DNA of 64,000 nucleotides, taken from Epiperipatus broadwayi (Eukaryota; Onychophora; Udeonychophora; Euonychophora; Peripatidae). The DNA is taken from assembly GCA_028023455.1 (NCBI GenBank), contig JAQFVV010000014.1, positions 375,336 to 439,335 on the forward strand, read 5' to 3'. The stretch's first letter is position 1. The number at the start of each line of letters is the position of its first letter. Shown piece after piece: positions 53,236 to 63,391 of this stretch. A program made the position numbers and the translations under genes. Under the pieces are notes generated by a model. That model did not search any database and was not told the DNA's origin. It saw only the letters and a list, made by a program, of their open reading frames with translations.

Positions 53236-53890
53236 TTTTTATGTCTTACACAAGCTGTTTACACAGAGACAAAACTCCTTGCAGTAGCACCACTCAGTAC
53301 AAACCAGAGTAATCAATGGTTGCAGGAAGGTTTGTGTTAAACTCATATCTAGTGCCTACTCATTTAATATCCCCATACTAGTTTCTAACTTGCAGCTTTC
53401 ATCAGTGGGGAGTCTTGGATCTAAGAGCACTGTACCTAGATATTAGGATCTAATGCAATCCCCCATCAGCCACCTTTTGCCTTATTAGTTAACTATAAAG
53501 CTTTGAGTTCAAAACTAAATAGTATGGATGCTTAACTGAGTTCAGATCTATATAACTATACAAGCTAATAAGCTTGAGTTGAAAACATCACTGGGTGTGC
53601 ATTTTGGACTGAAAGCTTTATAGTTAACTAATAAGGTGCAAGGTGGCTGGTGAATGGTTGCATTAGATCCTAAGATTTTGGTGCAGTGCTCTCAGATCCA
53701 AGGCTCATCACTGATGAAAGCTACAAACTAGAAACTAGTCTGCGGAGATTGGATGAGTAGGCACTAGATAGGGAAATTTTCCTGCATCCATTGATTACTC
53801 TGTCTTGCACTGAATGGTGCTACTATATGGTGAGTTTTGCTTCTGTATAAACAGATTGTTTAAGCATGAATAATAGTGATCTTGTGATGT
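53222..53890. mobile_element. Palindromic family-B element, arms of about 300 bp
   Basis: The left arm (about 53222-53520) and right arm (about 53590-53890) are reverse complements. ATGATCACTATT pairs with AATAGTGATCTTGTG, CTAGTGCCTACTCAT with ATGAGTAGGCACTAG, CAGCTTTCATCAGTG with CACTGATGAAAGCTAC, and TTAGTTAACTATAAAGCTTT with AAAGCTTTATAGTTAACTAA. The last pair of 20 bp is perfect. Each arm also matches one end of the 24.8-kb copy, so the palindrome joins two outer halves of the element. No open frame. Confidence 0.8.
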
Positions 53891-54223
53891 TTAGTAGTTT
53901 TAGACATCAAACTCATTTTTTGAGCTCATTTTTATGTTCATTACTTGTGTAATCCTACTATTGACAAGAACTAAGCATGATCTGCCTGGAATTTAAATTC
54001 CATTTAGAAATATTGCAACAAAACTACATTGCTATATGAATGACATTATTATTTTTTTCTCCAAGAAATTTTCATCCAGACTTTTTATCATTTTAAATAT
54101 TTTTAGTGTATCATGTCTTTAATTTAATACTAAGAAATTCTCTGTTTGAAACATTATGTCTGGTAAAACAATTCCTCTATTTATAAAGATTTCTCATCAA
54201 AATCCATAAACTTCAATATTTAT

Positions 54224-54463
54224 CTAACATTTAACCTTTTGCATGGTCATTGCGACTAAAATCGAGACAGCTTCAAGTTGCTCAAATTCCGTCATTTTTA
54301 ACGCTTCTGTTAAGGTTTTACCATCATTTGATAGGTTATAAAAAGTTCTGTAAGATGCTGCCCTCTCTTGAATTATTTTACAAGCAAAAATTAATAAAAC
54401 ATGTTGAAGGTCTAACAAAGGAAGAGGACAGTCTGTCCTTGATGGTGATTGGCTGTTAACCAT
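54224..54463 (-). CDS. Small minus-strand open frame of unknown function (79 aa, ATG start)
   Basis: From ATG at 54463 the frame runs 79 codons to TAG. Composition is balanced and soluble-protein-like (SPSRTDCPLPLLDLQHVLL early, DGKTLTEALKMTEFEQLEAV late), with predicted helical stretches. This is unlike the K/N/I/F/Y-rich chance frames of the window. The ATG sits within the right stem of a 13-bp perfect hairpin (54434-54471). On the minus strand CCAAT-type motifs lie about 440-500 bases upstream. Also on the minus strand, TTTTTCTTTGTCCTTG...TTAACAG just before CCAATCACC resembles a splice acceptor, so it might be an internal exon rather than a complete gene. I recognise no family. A plus-strand frame overlaps it (54250-54459) but is less protein-like. 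Confidence 0.35.
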   Translation of the reverse strand: MVNSQSPSRTDCPLPLLDLQHVLLIFACKIIQERAASYRTFYNLSNDGKTLTEALKMTEFEQLEAVSILVAMTMQKVKC

Positions 54464-54471
54464 CAAGGACA
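54434..54471. repeat. Perfect 13-bp hairpin
   Basis: TGTCCTTGATGGT (54434-54446) and ACCATCAAGGACA (54459-54471) pair perfectly around a 12-nt loop that includes ATTGGCTG. It is the most GC-rich stem of this kind I saw outside the repeats. Confidence 0.85.
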
Positions 54472-54903
54472 AAGAAAAATGCTTGTCAATAACGAAACTG
54501 CTAGGATTTCTTTTCTTTCATTTCAAAAGTGATAAACGAATGTTTTAGACCATTTTAAAAATATTTTTTGACATATTATAAATTATTTTGATAAAATATG
54601 CTAAAAATAAAATTATTTTAGAAAAATAGTTAAGATTTTAACAAAAATTATTTAATTTTCCGCAACATAAAATTGGAAAAGAAATCACTGATGTCAGAAA
54701 AACTTTTTAGTTGGTGAGTAACGTTCGTTTTAGATTTGCCGCTATCGAATATTTTTATAATTAAAAATAAAATTTTATTTTTGGAAAAACTTTCTTTCAC
54801 TTTCATAACCTGACAAATTATTAATATACTTTTTACAAATGAAACTAAAGTGAATATAATATTAAAAGATGAATATATTTTGATGGTTGAGTTTGTGAAG
54901 TGA

Positions 54904-54963
54904 CCAATTAAAAGTTTAGACTTTTACCTCACTCAGCCAATAAAATAATCAGTGCTTGATTGG
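54904..54963. promoter_or_regulatory. Cluster of CCAAT motifs
   Basis: CCAAT occurs at 54904-54908 and 54937-54941, and its complement ATTGG at 54959-54963, all within 60 bp. Another ATTGG is at 54448-54452. The cluster lies upstream of the minus-strand frame at 54463. No TATA box at a convincing distance was identified, so promoter function is only a possibility. Confidence 0.3.
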
Positions 54964-55394
54964 TTAATCCGCTTAGAACCATTATTCAAAACAGCTATTA
55001 ACATCTATTCAAAAGACAGATAACTTTTATCACAACCATATATGTCCAATTGTGCATATTACATGTCTATAATCAAATATATTAACTTCTTTATTAAAAA
55101 GATAAATTCATTTTGAAATCATTTATTTTGGAAATAAGAATTCTATTGCAATTTCTATCTATAAAATGCAGGGACATGCCAAATTCAGCAACATAATTTT
55201 ACACACTATTCAATGTTTGTATTTAATATCATACACAGTTTTACTATTCTCTTTTTCCTTCATATTTGCAAATAAAATCATACACTAATGAAAGTCCTGG
55301 AAAAGTTTTTAACTTCAAAAATATTGTAATATTTTAGGAATTTATGGATCCTTGAAGTTGTGTTACCTGATCATAGAATGCTTTTATTGCTCCA

Positions 55395-56850
55395 ATATTT
55401 AAAAGCAGGAGAATATACAAGATTGCAGTAATTACCATGTCATATCATTAGTATCCACTACAACAAAGGTACTTTCAAACATGTTTTGAATACATTGCTT
55501 TCAGTTATAGATAAATGGTTGTTAGAGACTTACTGTCCTTTTAGATAATCAAGAATTATTATATACATGTTTTTTTGATGCTAACAAATGCAAGAAAAAT
55601 ATTGAGAACAAAGGAGTAATTTATGTTTTGCTTTTATTGATTTTGTCAAGGCATTTGATTCAATTATTAGGACAGAACTATAGCATTGTTTGAAACTAGT
55701 TGGTTATCCATCAAAATTTATTCATATTATATAGCTTCTACATGATGTAATGGGAAGAATTGTTATTATTATAGATAGAAAATGAGACATTTGAAATAAA
55801 AACTGAGATTAAAAAAGGATGGGTATTTACTCCAACATTGTTTTCAATTTTTATGACAGTGGTCTTTGGAGTTGTGTATAAGTGGCTTTATCAAATAGGA
55901 ATCAAGGTACCATAGTTGTTTGATGGTCAAATTTTAATTTGAATCCTTTATAAAAGTAAAAATATGAACTTTTTTTTGAATTCTGGATTTACAATATACT
56001 GATGATTATATAATTTTTTCCAGTTTAAAAGACGATTTATAAAATGTTCTTAAAGTTTTGAATGGAATATATAAAATTTCTAGTTTATTATTTAAGGTTC
56101 AAAACCTCAAATTTTTTATCAACAAGTGATGGAAGAAAAATCCATAGCCACTTATTAGCACGAGAATCTAAACAAGTTAAATACTTTGGTAGTTTTATAA
56201 ATAGAGAAGTAGATTAAATGTTGAGATACAACACAACTCTAATGTGCTGTTGCTGTTTTTTTATAAGTTAAAGGATAGAGTATTTTATCACAGAGAAATA
56301 ATCACTGGAAGTAGAGCTGTTATTTTATTTAATTTGTTATAAGGAAGTGAAAGAAAGGAAAACCTGGACACACTTTATCATCACAATATAAAAGCATTAA
56401 AAATTTTCATTTAACAATGCTCTGTAATGTTTTAAAAATACGATGGCAAAATCATAAAACCAATCAATATGTTTTTAGCATGATGGATGTGATATTATTG
56501 AGTCTAGTATTGTAAAATCATATCTCTGTTGGATTGGACTTGTAAAACAAATGAACAATGAAAGTCTTTCTAAAAGTATTTTATAGTGAACATGGACATG
56601 GTTATCTTGAAGATATAGATCCAGTCTGTGATACAAGGACATCCTAAAGAAGTGCAATTTTAGTTGTTTTCATTTGAAAGCTACAATTAGATATGGTCTT
56701 GAAGTAGTTCAGAAAGAAAAGTTTTTTGTTGAAGCAGCATCATGAAACATCAAATCTACCAAAAAATAGTCCATCATGTTCTATATGTAAACATATTTAT
56801 GGTTCATAGATTTGTTTGCATAGACATTGCAGAATTCATTTCTAGATCGT
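55395..56850 (+). pseudogene. Jockey/CR1-like LINE relic: reverse transcriptase through C-terminal zinc finger
   Basis: Broken plus frames follow the RT order of metazoan jockey/CR1-type elements. DCSNYHVISLVS (about 55.42-55.46 kb) matches DCSNYR-ISL-S, and FIDFVKAFDSI (about 55.64 kb) the first catalytic aspartate motif. TEIKKGWVFTPTLFSIF (about 55.80 kb) matches VKQGCVLAPTLFSIF. LQYTDDYIIFSS (about 55.99 kb) is the YxDD box, here with both aspartates. KQVKYFGSFIN (about 56.18 kb) matches the F-YLGS-I segment. Later KIRWQNHKTNQ (about 56.45 kb) matches GI-WQD-VTN-E, and CSICKHIYGS with CLHRHCRIHF (about 56.78-56.84 kb) the terminal C2H2-type finger. Many stops and frameshifts make it inactive; the endonuclease part is not recognised. 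Confidence 0.8.
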
Positions 56851-57891
56851 CCTTTGTTTTGCTTTTGGATTTAGAATGGCACATTCATTTATGAGTGGCT
56901 GATATTATTAGTATTTTTATAAAATAATACATCCAGCCATCTCTGAAAAGCATTATATTTAAAAACTTTAATTCATTAATCACCATATTATTAAAAAACT
57001 TCACTTACCAAGTACTTCAACATTTTAACTAAAATCAATCTTTTTTCTACCAAATCCTTCATTGATGTTGATAAGATTTTTGAACATGGATACCCATGTT
57101 TATTATATGGCAGAGATGAAGATCCATGAATTATTTCTTATTTTATTGCTCTGAGTTTGAAAATGTAGAAGCTCATAACCAGTATATTCACATTCACAGG
57201 CCATTTCTAAATGAACTTTTTAATACCCTAGAGAGAAATTCTTTTCAATAGTAGAGCCATAACTAAAATGCCATTTTATTTTTAAAACACAAAGCAAATT
57301 AAAACTTATTTTAAAATAAAAATTAAAATAAAGGATTAAGACCTAATCTAACCTGATATTTAGTTAGCAAATTTGTCAGCAAGAATTAAACAATCATTCA
57401 ATCACATGAATTCCACTTAAATTATGAACCTATTTATATTTGAACATTATTTGAAAATATATTTAAAATGTTAATACCATTGACATGTTTTGTAAAGATA
57501 TAACATAGATATCAAATTATCATTTCCTCTGTTCATCATAATATTTATTCTATTATAATATTCTATTATTTTTATATTTTTATTAATAAACTTTTTATTA
57601 TAAAATTAAATAAATAAATCCATTGTAAAATAATAAAAATAACAACAACGACGACGTTGGCGGCGGCGGCGACGTATTTTATGCGAGGAGCTTACATGTA
57701 AAATTTAATAAATTACAAAAAAAACAACAAAAATAACAAAAAACAAAATCACAATTGGAAAAAGATAAAAAATACCATTTAAAAAATAAATAAAAAATAT
57801 AAATAGATAACAAAATTATTATATATTGCATAATCACTGACGTAAATACTTTTTAAAAGATACATGAAAAATATTCAAATCAATAATAATA

Positions 57892-57923
<32 letters not shown>

Positions 57924-58370
57924 AATAATAACAACAATAATAATAATCTATGATTGTCAGTGTTATGATAATATATGCATCGCTCTTCCCAACCTATTTA
58001 ACAATTCTTTATTTAATATTTCTTACCTTTTTAAAACCTCAATAGGAATTTTTGCTAGAATTTGAGCTAGTACATTTATCTTGTATGCATTATAGTGTAC
58101 TAGATGCATTTTTATATATAACAATAATCCTAGGAGACATCCTAATACATTTTGGATTAAACTGTAGATTATTAGGGAAAGAGACAGAAAGCTTGCCTTT
58201 TTTAACATTTTTCATGATACTTGATCTTTAATGTGTCAACAATGAGACAGTGCTAAGGTGATATAACTAATTGCTACAAAACCCTTATCATTTATGTATG
58301 GATATAATCTTAAATGCCTTTTGAAAAAAAAAAAAGAATTAGATACTAAGGAACATTATAACATTATGTA
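56851..58370. other. AT-rich DNA with trinucleotide tracts
   Basis: GTTGGCGGCGGCGGCGACG at about 57656-57674 is a GC-rich triplet tract in AT-rich DNA. A (GAT)n tract lies at about 57893-57920. The minus frame 58023-58208 is hydrophobic and unmatched. No gene is supported. Confidence 0.5.
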
Positions 58371-58689
58371 ACCTGTATTAATTTATGTAACCTTTTTTTT
58401 CTCATAGTATATGTAATCATAATTAATTATGTAACTTTGTATATATTTACTAATCAGTTATATGTAACAATATTGATGTAAACGTATGAAGTAACTTATG
58501 AACTTTGTAAATGTGTAACTATGTAATCTGGTTTTTCTTTTAATATATGTAATCATAATCAATTTTTATGTAATCTTGTATATACTTCCTAATCAATTCT
58601 ATGTAACCATATTGATGTATTCTTATAATGTAATCCATAATCTTTGTAAATATGTAACTTTTGAAATTCAATAAAGTTCATTTGAAACA

Positions 58690-58690
<1 letters not shown>
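58371..58690. repeat. Tandem repeat built on TATGTAA words, possible LINE 3' region
   Basis: The unit from TATGTAATCATAAT through TTGATGTA...CTTTGTAAATGTGTAAC (about 58409-58540) recurs, diverged, from about 58541 to 58652. The block ends AATTCAATAAAGTTCATTTG, a polyadenylation-like signal, directly before the TAG repeat. It could be the 3' end of another retroelement with a simple-repeat tail. Confidence 0.55.
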
Positions 58691-58731
<41 letters not shown>

Positions 58732-58770
58732 TGGTAGTGGTGGCGGCGGCGGCAGCAGCAGCAGCAGTAG
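58691..58770 (+). repeat. Compound triplet microsatellite TAG/TGG/CGG/CAG
   Basis: (TAG)n passes into TGG and GTA units, then (GGC)n and (AGC)n. It lies immediately upstream of the probable 5' end of the LINE. Confidence 0.95.
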
Positions 58771-58861
58771 CATAGACAAGATGGCGGACCTATCACTGAC
58801 ACACTGTGAGGCAGTGGGGTAAGTAAACCCTTGTACTATTGTAGATAATTCTTTTATTGTT
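58771..58861 (+). promoter_or_regulatory. Probable LINE 5' region with YY1-like motif and 5' splice-like site
   Basis: AAGATGGCGGAC at 58778-58789 fits the YY1 site, which also marks the 5' UTR of mammalian L1 elements and many first exons. GGGTAAGT with GTAAGT at 58819-58824 is a perfect 5' splice consensus. An ATG inside the YY1-like motif opens a 13-codon frame (MADLSLTHCEAVG) ending at the TAA within that splice-like word. The LINE ORF1 ATG is at 58865. Function is inferred. Confidence 0.45.
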
Positions 58862-59869
58862 TTGATGGATTACAACGATCCATCACATACATTACAAATG
58901 GCTGCTTCTAATGGCCAAATTGAAAAATCCAAATCTAATCTTACCTTAAATCATCCTACTATTAATCAAACTTCACAATCTTTAGTTCATAGTAACCAAA
59001 TGTATTCCGTATCAGCTAAATCAATTAATAATCGTGATCTCCTTTCCACAGAAAATTCGGATGTTAATGTTGACTCTGATGCAGAAATACGAGGGCCTAC
59101 AGACAACACGCTAAATGTTTCTGCGTCAAGCAACACAACACAAAATTCTATTAGTTCGTCATTATTCATAAACTCTATACAATCAAATGCGAAAATAGGA
59201 GGGCTCATGTACAATGGGCATGAATATCCAGAGCTTGCAATAGCGAGTCAAGATCAAGTTAAAGAAAACAAGGAAAATAGTCAAGCAAAATCAGAGCCTA
59301 TAACAACGAAACAATTTCAAGTACAAAATAACAATAGAGAAAATAATCACTTTTCACGAAACTCAATATACAGTAGAACACCTAATGAAAATAGTAATAC
59401 TTACGCCAGAATCGTTAGGTCCTCCCCTTCATCGCCTATCACCGGTGGTATTACCACTTCTGATTCTTTGGCAGAGGTGATGGGCCTTGACGATGAAATG
59501 GAAGTTTGCTGTTTAGATGACGAATCTACCGAAGAACAGCCTCAAAATATTACTCCTGAAGTATACGATCAAATTAATACCAAATTTAACGAAACAATAC
59601 CAGCTAGTCTTCTTAACTCGTTCAAAAAATTTGAAAACAATAAAACCGTCATTATGACGGTTACTAATTCTAAATGCGACCTTGGTCGTTTTCCTTTTGA
59701 TGAATTCTACCAGATGTTAACAGATAAGAATCTGTCGTCATACATATATAAAGTTCTAACGCATCCGAACAACAGATACCTTTGTTTGGAGTTCCACAAT
59801 AGGACTCAACAACAAATCTTCCGAAAACATATTACATTTCTGGGGAAAAAATATAATTTGTTACATTGA
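58862..59869 (+). pseudogene. LINE ORF1, N-terminal part
   Basis: The frame encodes about 335 residues, with ATG at 58865 preceded by TTG at 58862. The first two thirds are S/N/T/Q-rich and probably disordered, with an acidic stretch near residues 200-223 (EVMGLDDEMEVCCLDDES). The last 85 residues are compact (TVIMTVTNSKCDLGRFPF...YKVLTHPNNRYLCLEFHN) and resemble the RNA-recognition-type region that precedes zinc knuckles in Tx1/L1-like ORF1 proteins. The frame is cut by TGA at 59867. Reading on in the next frame gives a coherent continuation (RRIKNCHVDFNEADLQLLMK, to 59984), so a frameshift split one protein. In the element this protein would bind the element RNA. Confidence 0.75.
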
Positions 59870-59984
59870 CACCAGTCGCCCCCTACATTTGTACAGGAGA
59901 ATTAAAAATTGTCATGTTGATTTTAATGAAGCTGATTTACAGTTGCTAATGAAAGATTATGACAAAGTTATAAATTTCTCATAA
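59865..59984 (+). pseudogene. LINE ORF1, frameshifted middle segment
   Basis: Frame 3 relative to the window start carries about 39 codons in direct continuation of the upstream ORF1 domain, ending at TAA 59982-59984. The following segment is again in a different frame. There is no start codon of its own. Confidence 0.6.
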
Positions 59985-60288
59985 TCTTAATCACAGAAAA
60001 GCAGTTATTCCCGTATTTTCTAACACCGCAATATTTAGTTTAATTATGAGAAAAGATATTACTCCATACGACATTCCTACGGCGCATGACACTGAGGCGT
60101 CACCACTGGTAATAATGTTTAGGGGCATTCCACCTCAATGTTTTGAATGCAAGCTTAGAACGCATTTGGTTAACGACTGTCCTAATAAATATTGTAACAA
60201 ATGTGGATTCAAAATCACCAAACTACACGACTGCTCAAATAATATAAATGCAAAAAGACCAACTAACCACATACCTGCAAAAAAATAA
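59974..60288 (+). pseudogene. LINE ORF1, zinc-knuckle segment
   Basis: The open segment includes ATG at 60046 but continues from about 59974 (HRKAVIPVFSNTAIFSLIMR). It has one classical knuckle, CFECKLRTHLVNDC (CX2CX4HX4C), and a second, altered one, CNKCGFKITKLHDC (CX2CX7HXC). Zinc knuckles of this kind follow the RNA-binding region in many LINE ORF1 proteins and bind nucleic acid. The segment ends at TAA 60286-60288, and the next frame carries on with an overlap of one base. Confidence 0.75.
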
Positions 60289-60959
60289 TGGTAATTGTAT
60301 TGTATCACAAACAAATCAAATTACCACCCAAGAACCAAATACACACACACACACACACGGCAATAATTTCATATACTAATACCGGCTCTCTTACAACATA
60401 TAACACAGTCCTAAAATCCACTCTTGAAACCAGGTCGGAGTCTATACCTTCTTTTAACACTGATCAACAATCAAGTATGGAAAGTAGCGCTGGGTTGCTA
60501 ACATCATTTAATACTAATCAGCAATCCATGAGTGAGGCCAGTCCACTAGAATCCACTAACCATTTAGAATCTTCTGCTGACTCCATGTCAACAATGACTG
60601 AAAGTAGTAATTCTTTTCAAAATGCTAAGAAAAACAAGAGAAAAAATAAAAACAATGGAGCAATTCCAAAGGTCGATCCCAGTGAAAATTTATACTGTGA
60701 CAAGGATCAGGCTAACCAAGCCCCTAAAAATAAGAACCAAAGTGTAATTTCTGCACCAGTCAAAAAAAAAATGAAGGCAACTAACACATCCCCAGTTAAT
60801 AATGACAACACTGAAAACCCTTATTGTACTAGACAATCAATGCAGGAATCTTCTGATGAAGTTAGTCAACTTGATGTCTACAAGGAAGGCGTAGACATAC
60901 ATAGGAGAGCTTCCAGAGGTTCAAACGGTGACTCATCAGTGGCCACCCAGATTACCTAG
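60288..60959 (+). pseudogene. LINE ORF1, C-terminal low-complexity segment
   Basis: The frame of 223 codons begins with an ATG overlapping the previous stop codon, but that ATG is probably fortuitous. A (CA)n tract at about 60342-60358 gives an HTHTHT run and may have caused the frame change. The rest is S/T/N/Q-rich with a basic patch (KKNKRKNKNNG, about residues 115-125), consistent with a disordered ORF1 tail. No domain is recognised. Confidence 0.6.
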
Positions 60960-60982
60960 CAATTCTAAACTTTATTATCACT

Positions 60983-61222
60983 ATGGATTCAGTTATTCTG
61001 GTAATGATCTGTTATTGGCTTGCCGATTTGATTTATTTGGACTCCTTCTTCCTTTGCCTTGTTATGGAGCATAACCGGTCCATAGTTGGTAATCAGGTCC
61101 TTAAAACCCTCAAAAATACTCTATTGATGGGTATAACACATGCAATAAGTAATAACTTAGAAGAAATATACCAATTGGCATTTGCTGATGGCCCTTGTTG
61201 TACCATTCCTCTAACTTCCTAA
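60983..61222 (+). pseudogene. Open segment between ORF1 and ORF2, probably ORF1 C-terminus
   Basis: A 79-codon frame ends ten bases before the ORF2 ATG. Its second half (SIVGNQVLKTLKNTLLMGIT, then LEEIYQLAFADGPCC) is helical and protein-like. It may be the true C-terminus of ORF1, displaced by a frameshift near 60.95 kb. The first 25 residues are hydrophobic and could be read by chance. No match was recognised. Confidence 0.4.
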
Positions 61223-61231
61223 TCAACTAAC

Positions 61232-63391
61232 ATGCTTTTTTCTATAGTACCTGTTAATGTCAGAGGGTTAAACTCTCTCCAAAGAATCTATGCAATATCC
61301 AATTGGATTGAAATATACAAACCGCAACTCTTTCTATGCACTGAAACCAAATTATCGGTAAACTCAATAATCAAGCCTGACCGTGCTTCTCCTTTTCAAT
61401 CAATAAACATACTATACTTGGACTCACATATGTGCATAACAACTTTATATAATCAAGCTTACACAATTAACATTATACTAGTATACTTATACAATCAACC
61501 GAGTCTCAATTATCAGCTAATCACTAATATAAATGCAATACTAGCTACCAATCCCTTTCCCACAGTCATGATTGGGGATTTTAATATGCCATACTCTAAA
61601 TTCACCTTCAAATACCTTCACCTACTAAATAAAAAACTTATGAGTGGTAAAGGATTCTTCTCATCAAACTCTATCTCATATTACACTAGGAAAAATTCCT
61701 CATTAATAGACCTTGTATTCTACTCCCCAGAATTACATTTTCTAATACAGCCATCTCTAATACCAGTTTTTTTCTCAGACCATTTGGCACTTACAGTCAC
61801 TATTAAAATAAATATGCTTGTATTTGAAGCTTCATTACTAACTAATACCACTAGACTGCTTCTCAAATCCAGTGCACCAGAAGCCATCCTCTCTGAGATT
61901 TACATTTATTTTAATAAAATTCATATACTTACTCTTCCACCAGAAGAAGCATGGGTCAGCTTCATAAACATCATTTCATCCACGATTAAACATTACACAT
62001 GCAGAAATCCGACACCTACACATATGATGAAGAAACTGGAGTTGCTACACCAAAAAATTAGAAGCACACCAGCCAATACCTGCTCTATACCTTCAATTCT
62101 ACTTCTCAAGCAAGAATACAAGCAAACGCAATTAGTTTTGGCTGATTACTTAGCTACCAAAAAAGCAAAAATTTTTTAAAAAAATACGCATAGCTGGTCT
62201 AGAGACTACATACGCTGGGCGCTAGGATATACTAGTAAAAAACTCATGCCCACATCAACTCTGCACAACTCAAAAATAATAACTGGGGAAGGAATGATTG
62301 CGCCTTTGCTTGACTATTTTAAAAATAAGCTCCAGTCATGCCCCCGTCCTAGCATGACAAGTCTCAAGCTCAACACCTTTAAGGACAATCACAATATTAC
62401 TAATGAAGAAATAATGAATAAAATTAAAAAGTACCCTAATAGTGCACATCCTGGAATACACACAATTCCAAAATTTATATTAGAACACCTTAACTACTTC
62501 ACTGTACCAATAATTCAAAAGATGCTCAGCCATCTTTCAAACCAAATACATATTATTCCACAATTATACCCTATCTCCCTTGTTCCCTTTCTCAAAAAAC
62601 CCATTCATCCTACACCACTAAGCAATATCAGGCCAATTTCCATGTCTCCACTGGTTATTAAAGTGGCTGAAGCATTAGTTAAAGACAAAATTCAACCACT
62701 CATCCTGCAAAAAATCTCGAAGTATCAATTCGCAAAGAAGGGAAGCTCCATCCCTGAAGCACTCTTCCTTTTCAGAGCCATGATTGATCAAATCAGAGTT
62801 AATAAAAAGGCAGCACCAATAGTGGTCCAGCTGGATATTGAGGCGGCGTTTGACTCCATTCCAATTGATAAGCTTTTGGGGTCTCTTGAACAGTACAATA
62901 TCCCTTTATCACTTAGATGCATTCTGGCAAATCTATTGTACAGTAGGTCCATTCATATTACATTAAATGGAAAATCATCTGTCAGTTTTGTTCCACACAG
63001 CTCCATTCCACAAGGCTCGCCACTTAGTGCCCTCTTATTTATTTCCTATATTAATTGTTTGTTGATTGAAATAGAAAAAAAATTGCCACCTGTGGTTCTA
63101 TCTCAAACTAATCTCCCTATAAACCACATATCCTTTATGGATTATATAGTAGTCTTCCTACCTTCCAAGAAATATATACCCATGCTAATAGACATTCTAA
63201 ACAAATACACACATGACTACTCACTCAAGTTCAACACTGGTAAAATGGCAACTTGGAATATTCTTACAGGCAAACCTAATGATTCTCTAACTAAATCCCC
63301 CTCCACATTCCTTTTTGGGAATCCCTTTCCACCTGTCAGTGGGTGCCAGAAGGACAGCCATTCAAAATCAGCTAATGGCATCAATTACTAA
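61232..63391 (+). pseudogene. LINE ORF2: AP-type endonuclease and reverse transcriptase, with one stop and a mutated catalytic box
   Basis: The N-terminal part (61232-62179) is an AP-like endonuclease: NVRGLN, TETK, GDFNMP, SLIDLVF and SDHLALT supply the metal-binding and catalytic positions. A TAA at 62177-62179 lies in an A/T run. The same frame is open on both sides (THSWSRDYIRWALGY follows), so it is a single nonsense lesion rather than a gene boundary. The reverse transcriptase follows: SNIRPISMSP, VQLDIEAAFDSI (first catalytic Asp), SIPQGSPLSALLF, then FMDYIVVF, where the family has FADD. The second Asp is Tyr (TAT at 63143-63145, one base from GAT), which should abolish polymerisation. 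LKFNTGKM follows. The frame ends early because of a frameshift near 63.33 kb. Confidence 0.88.
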
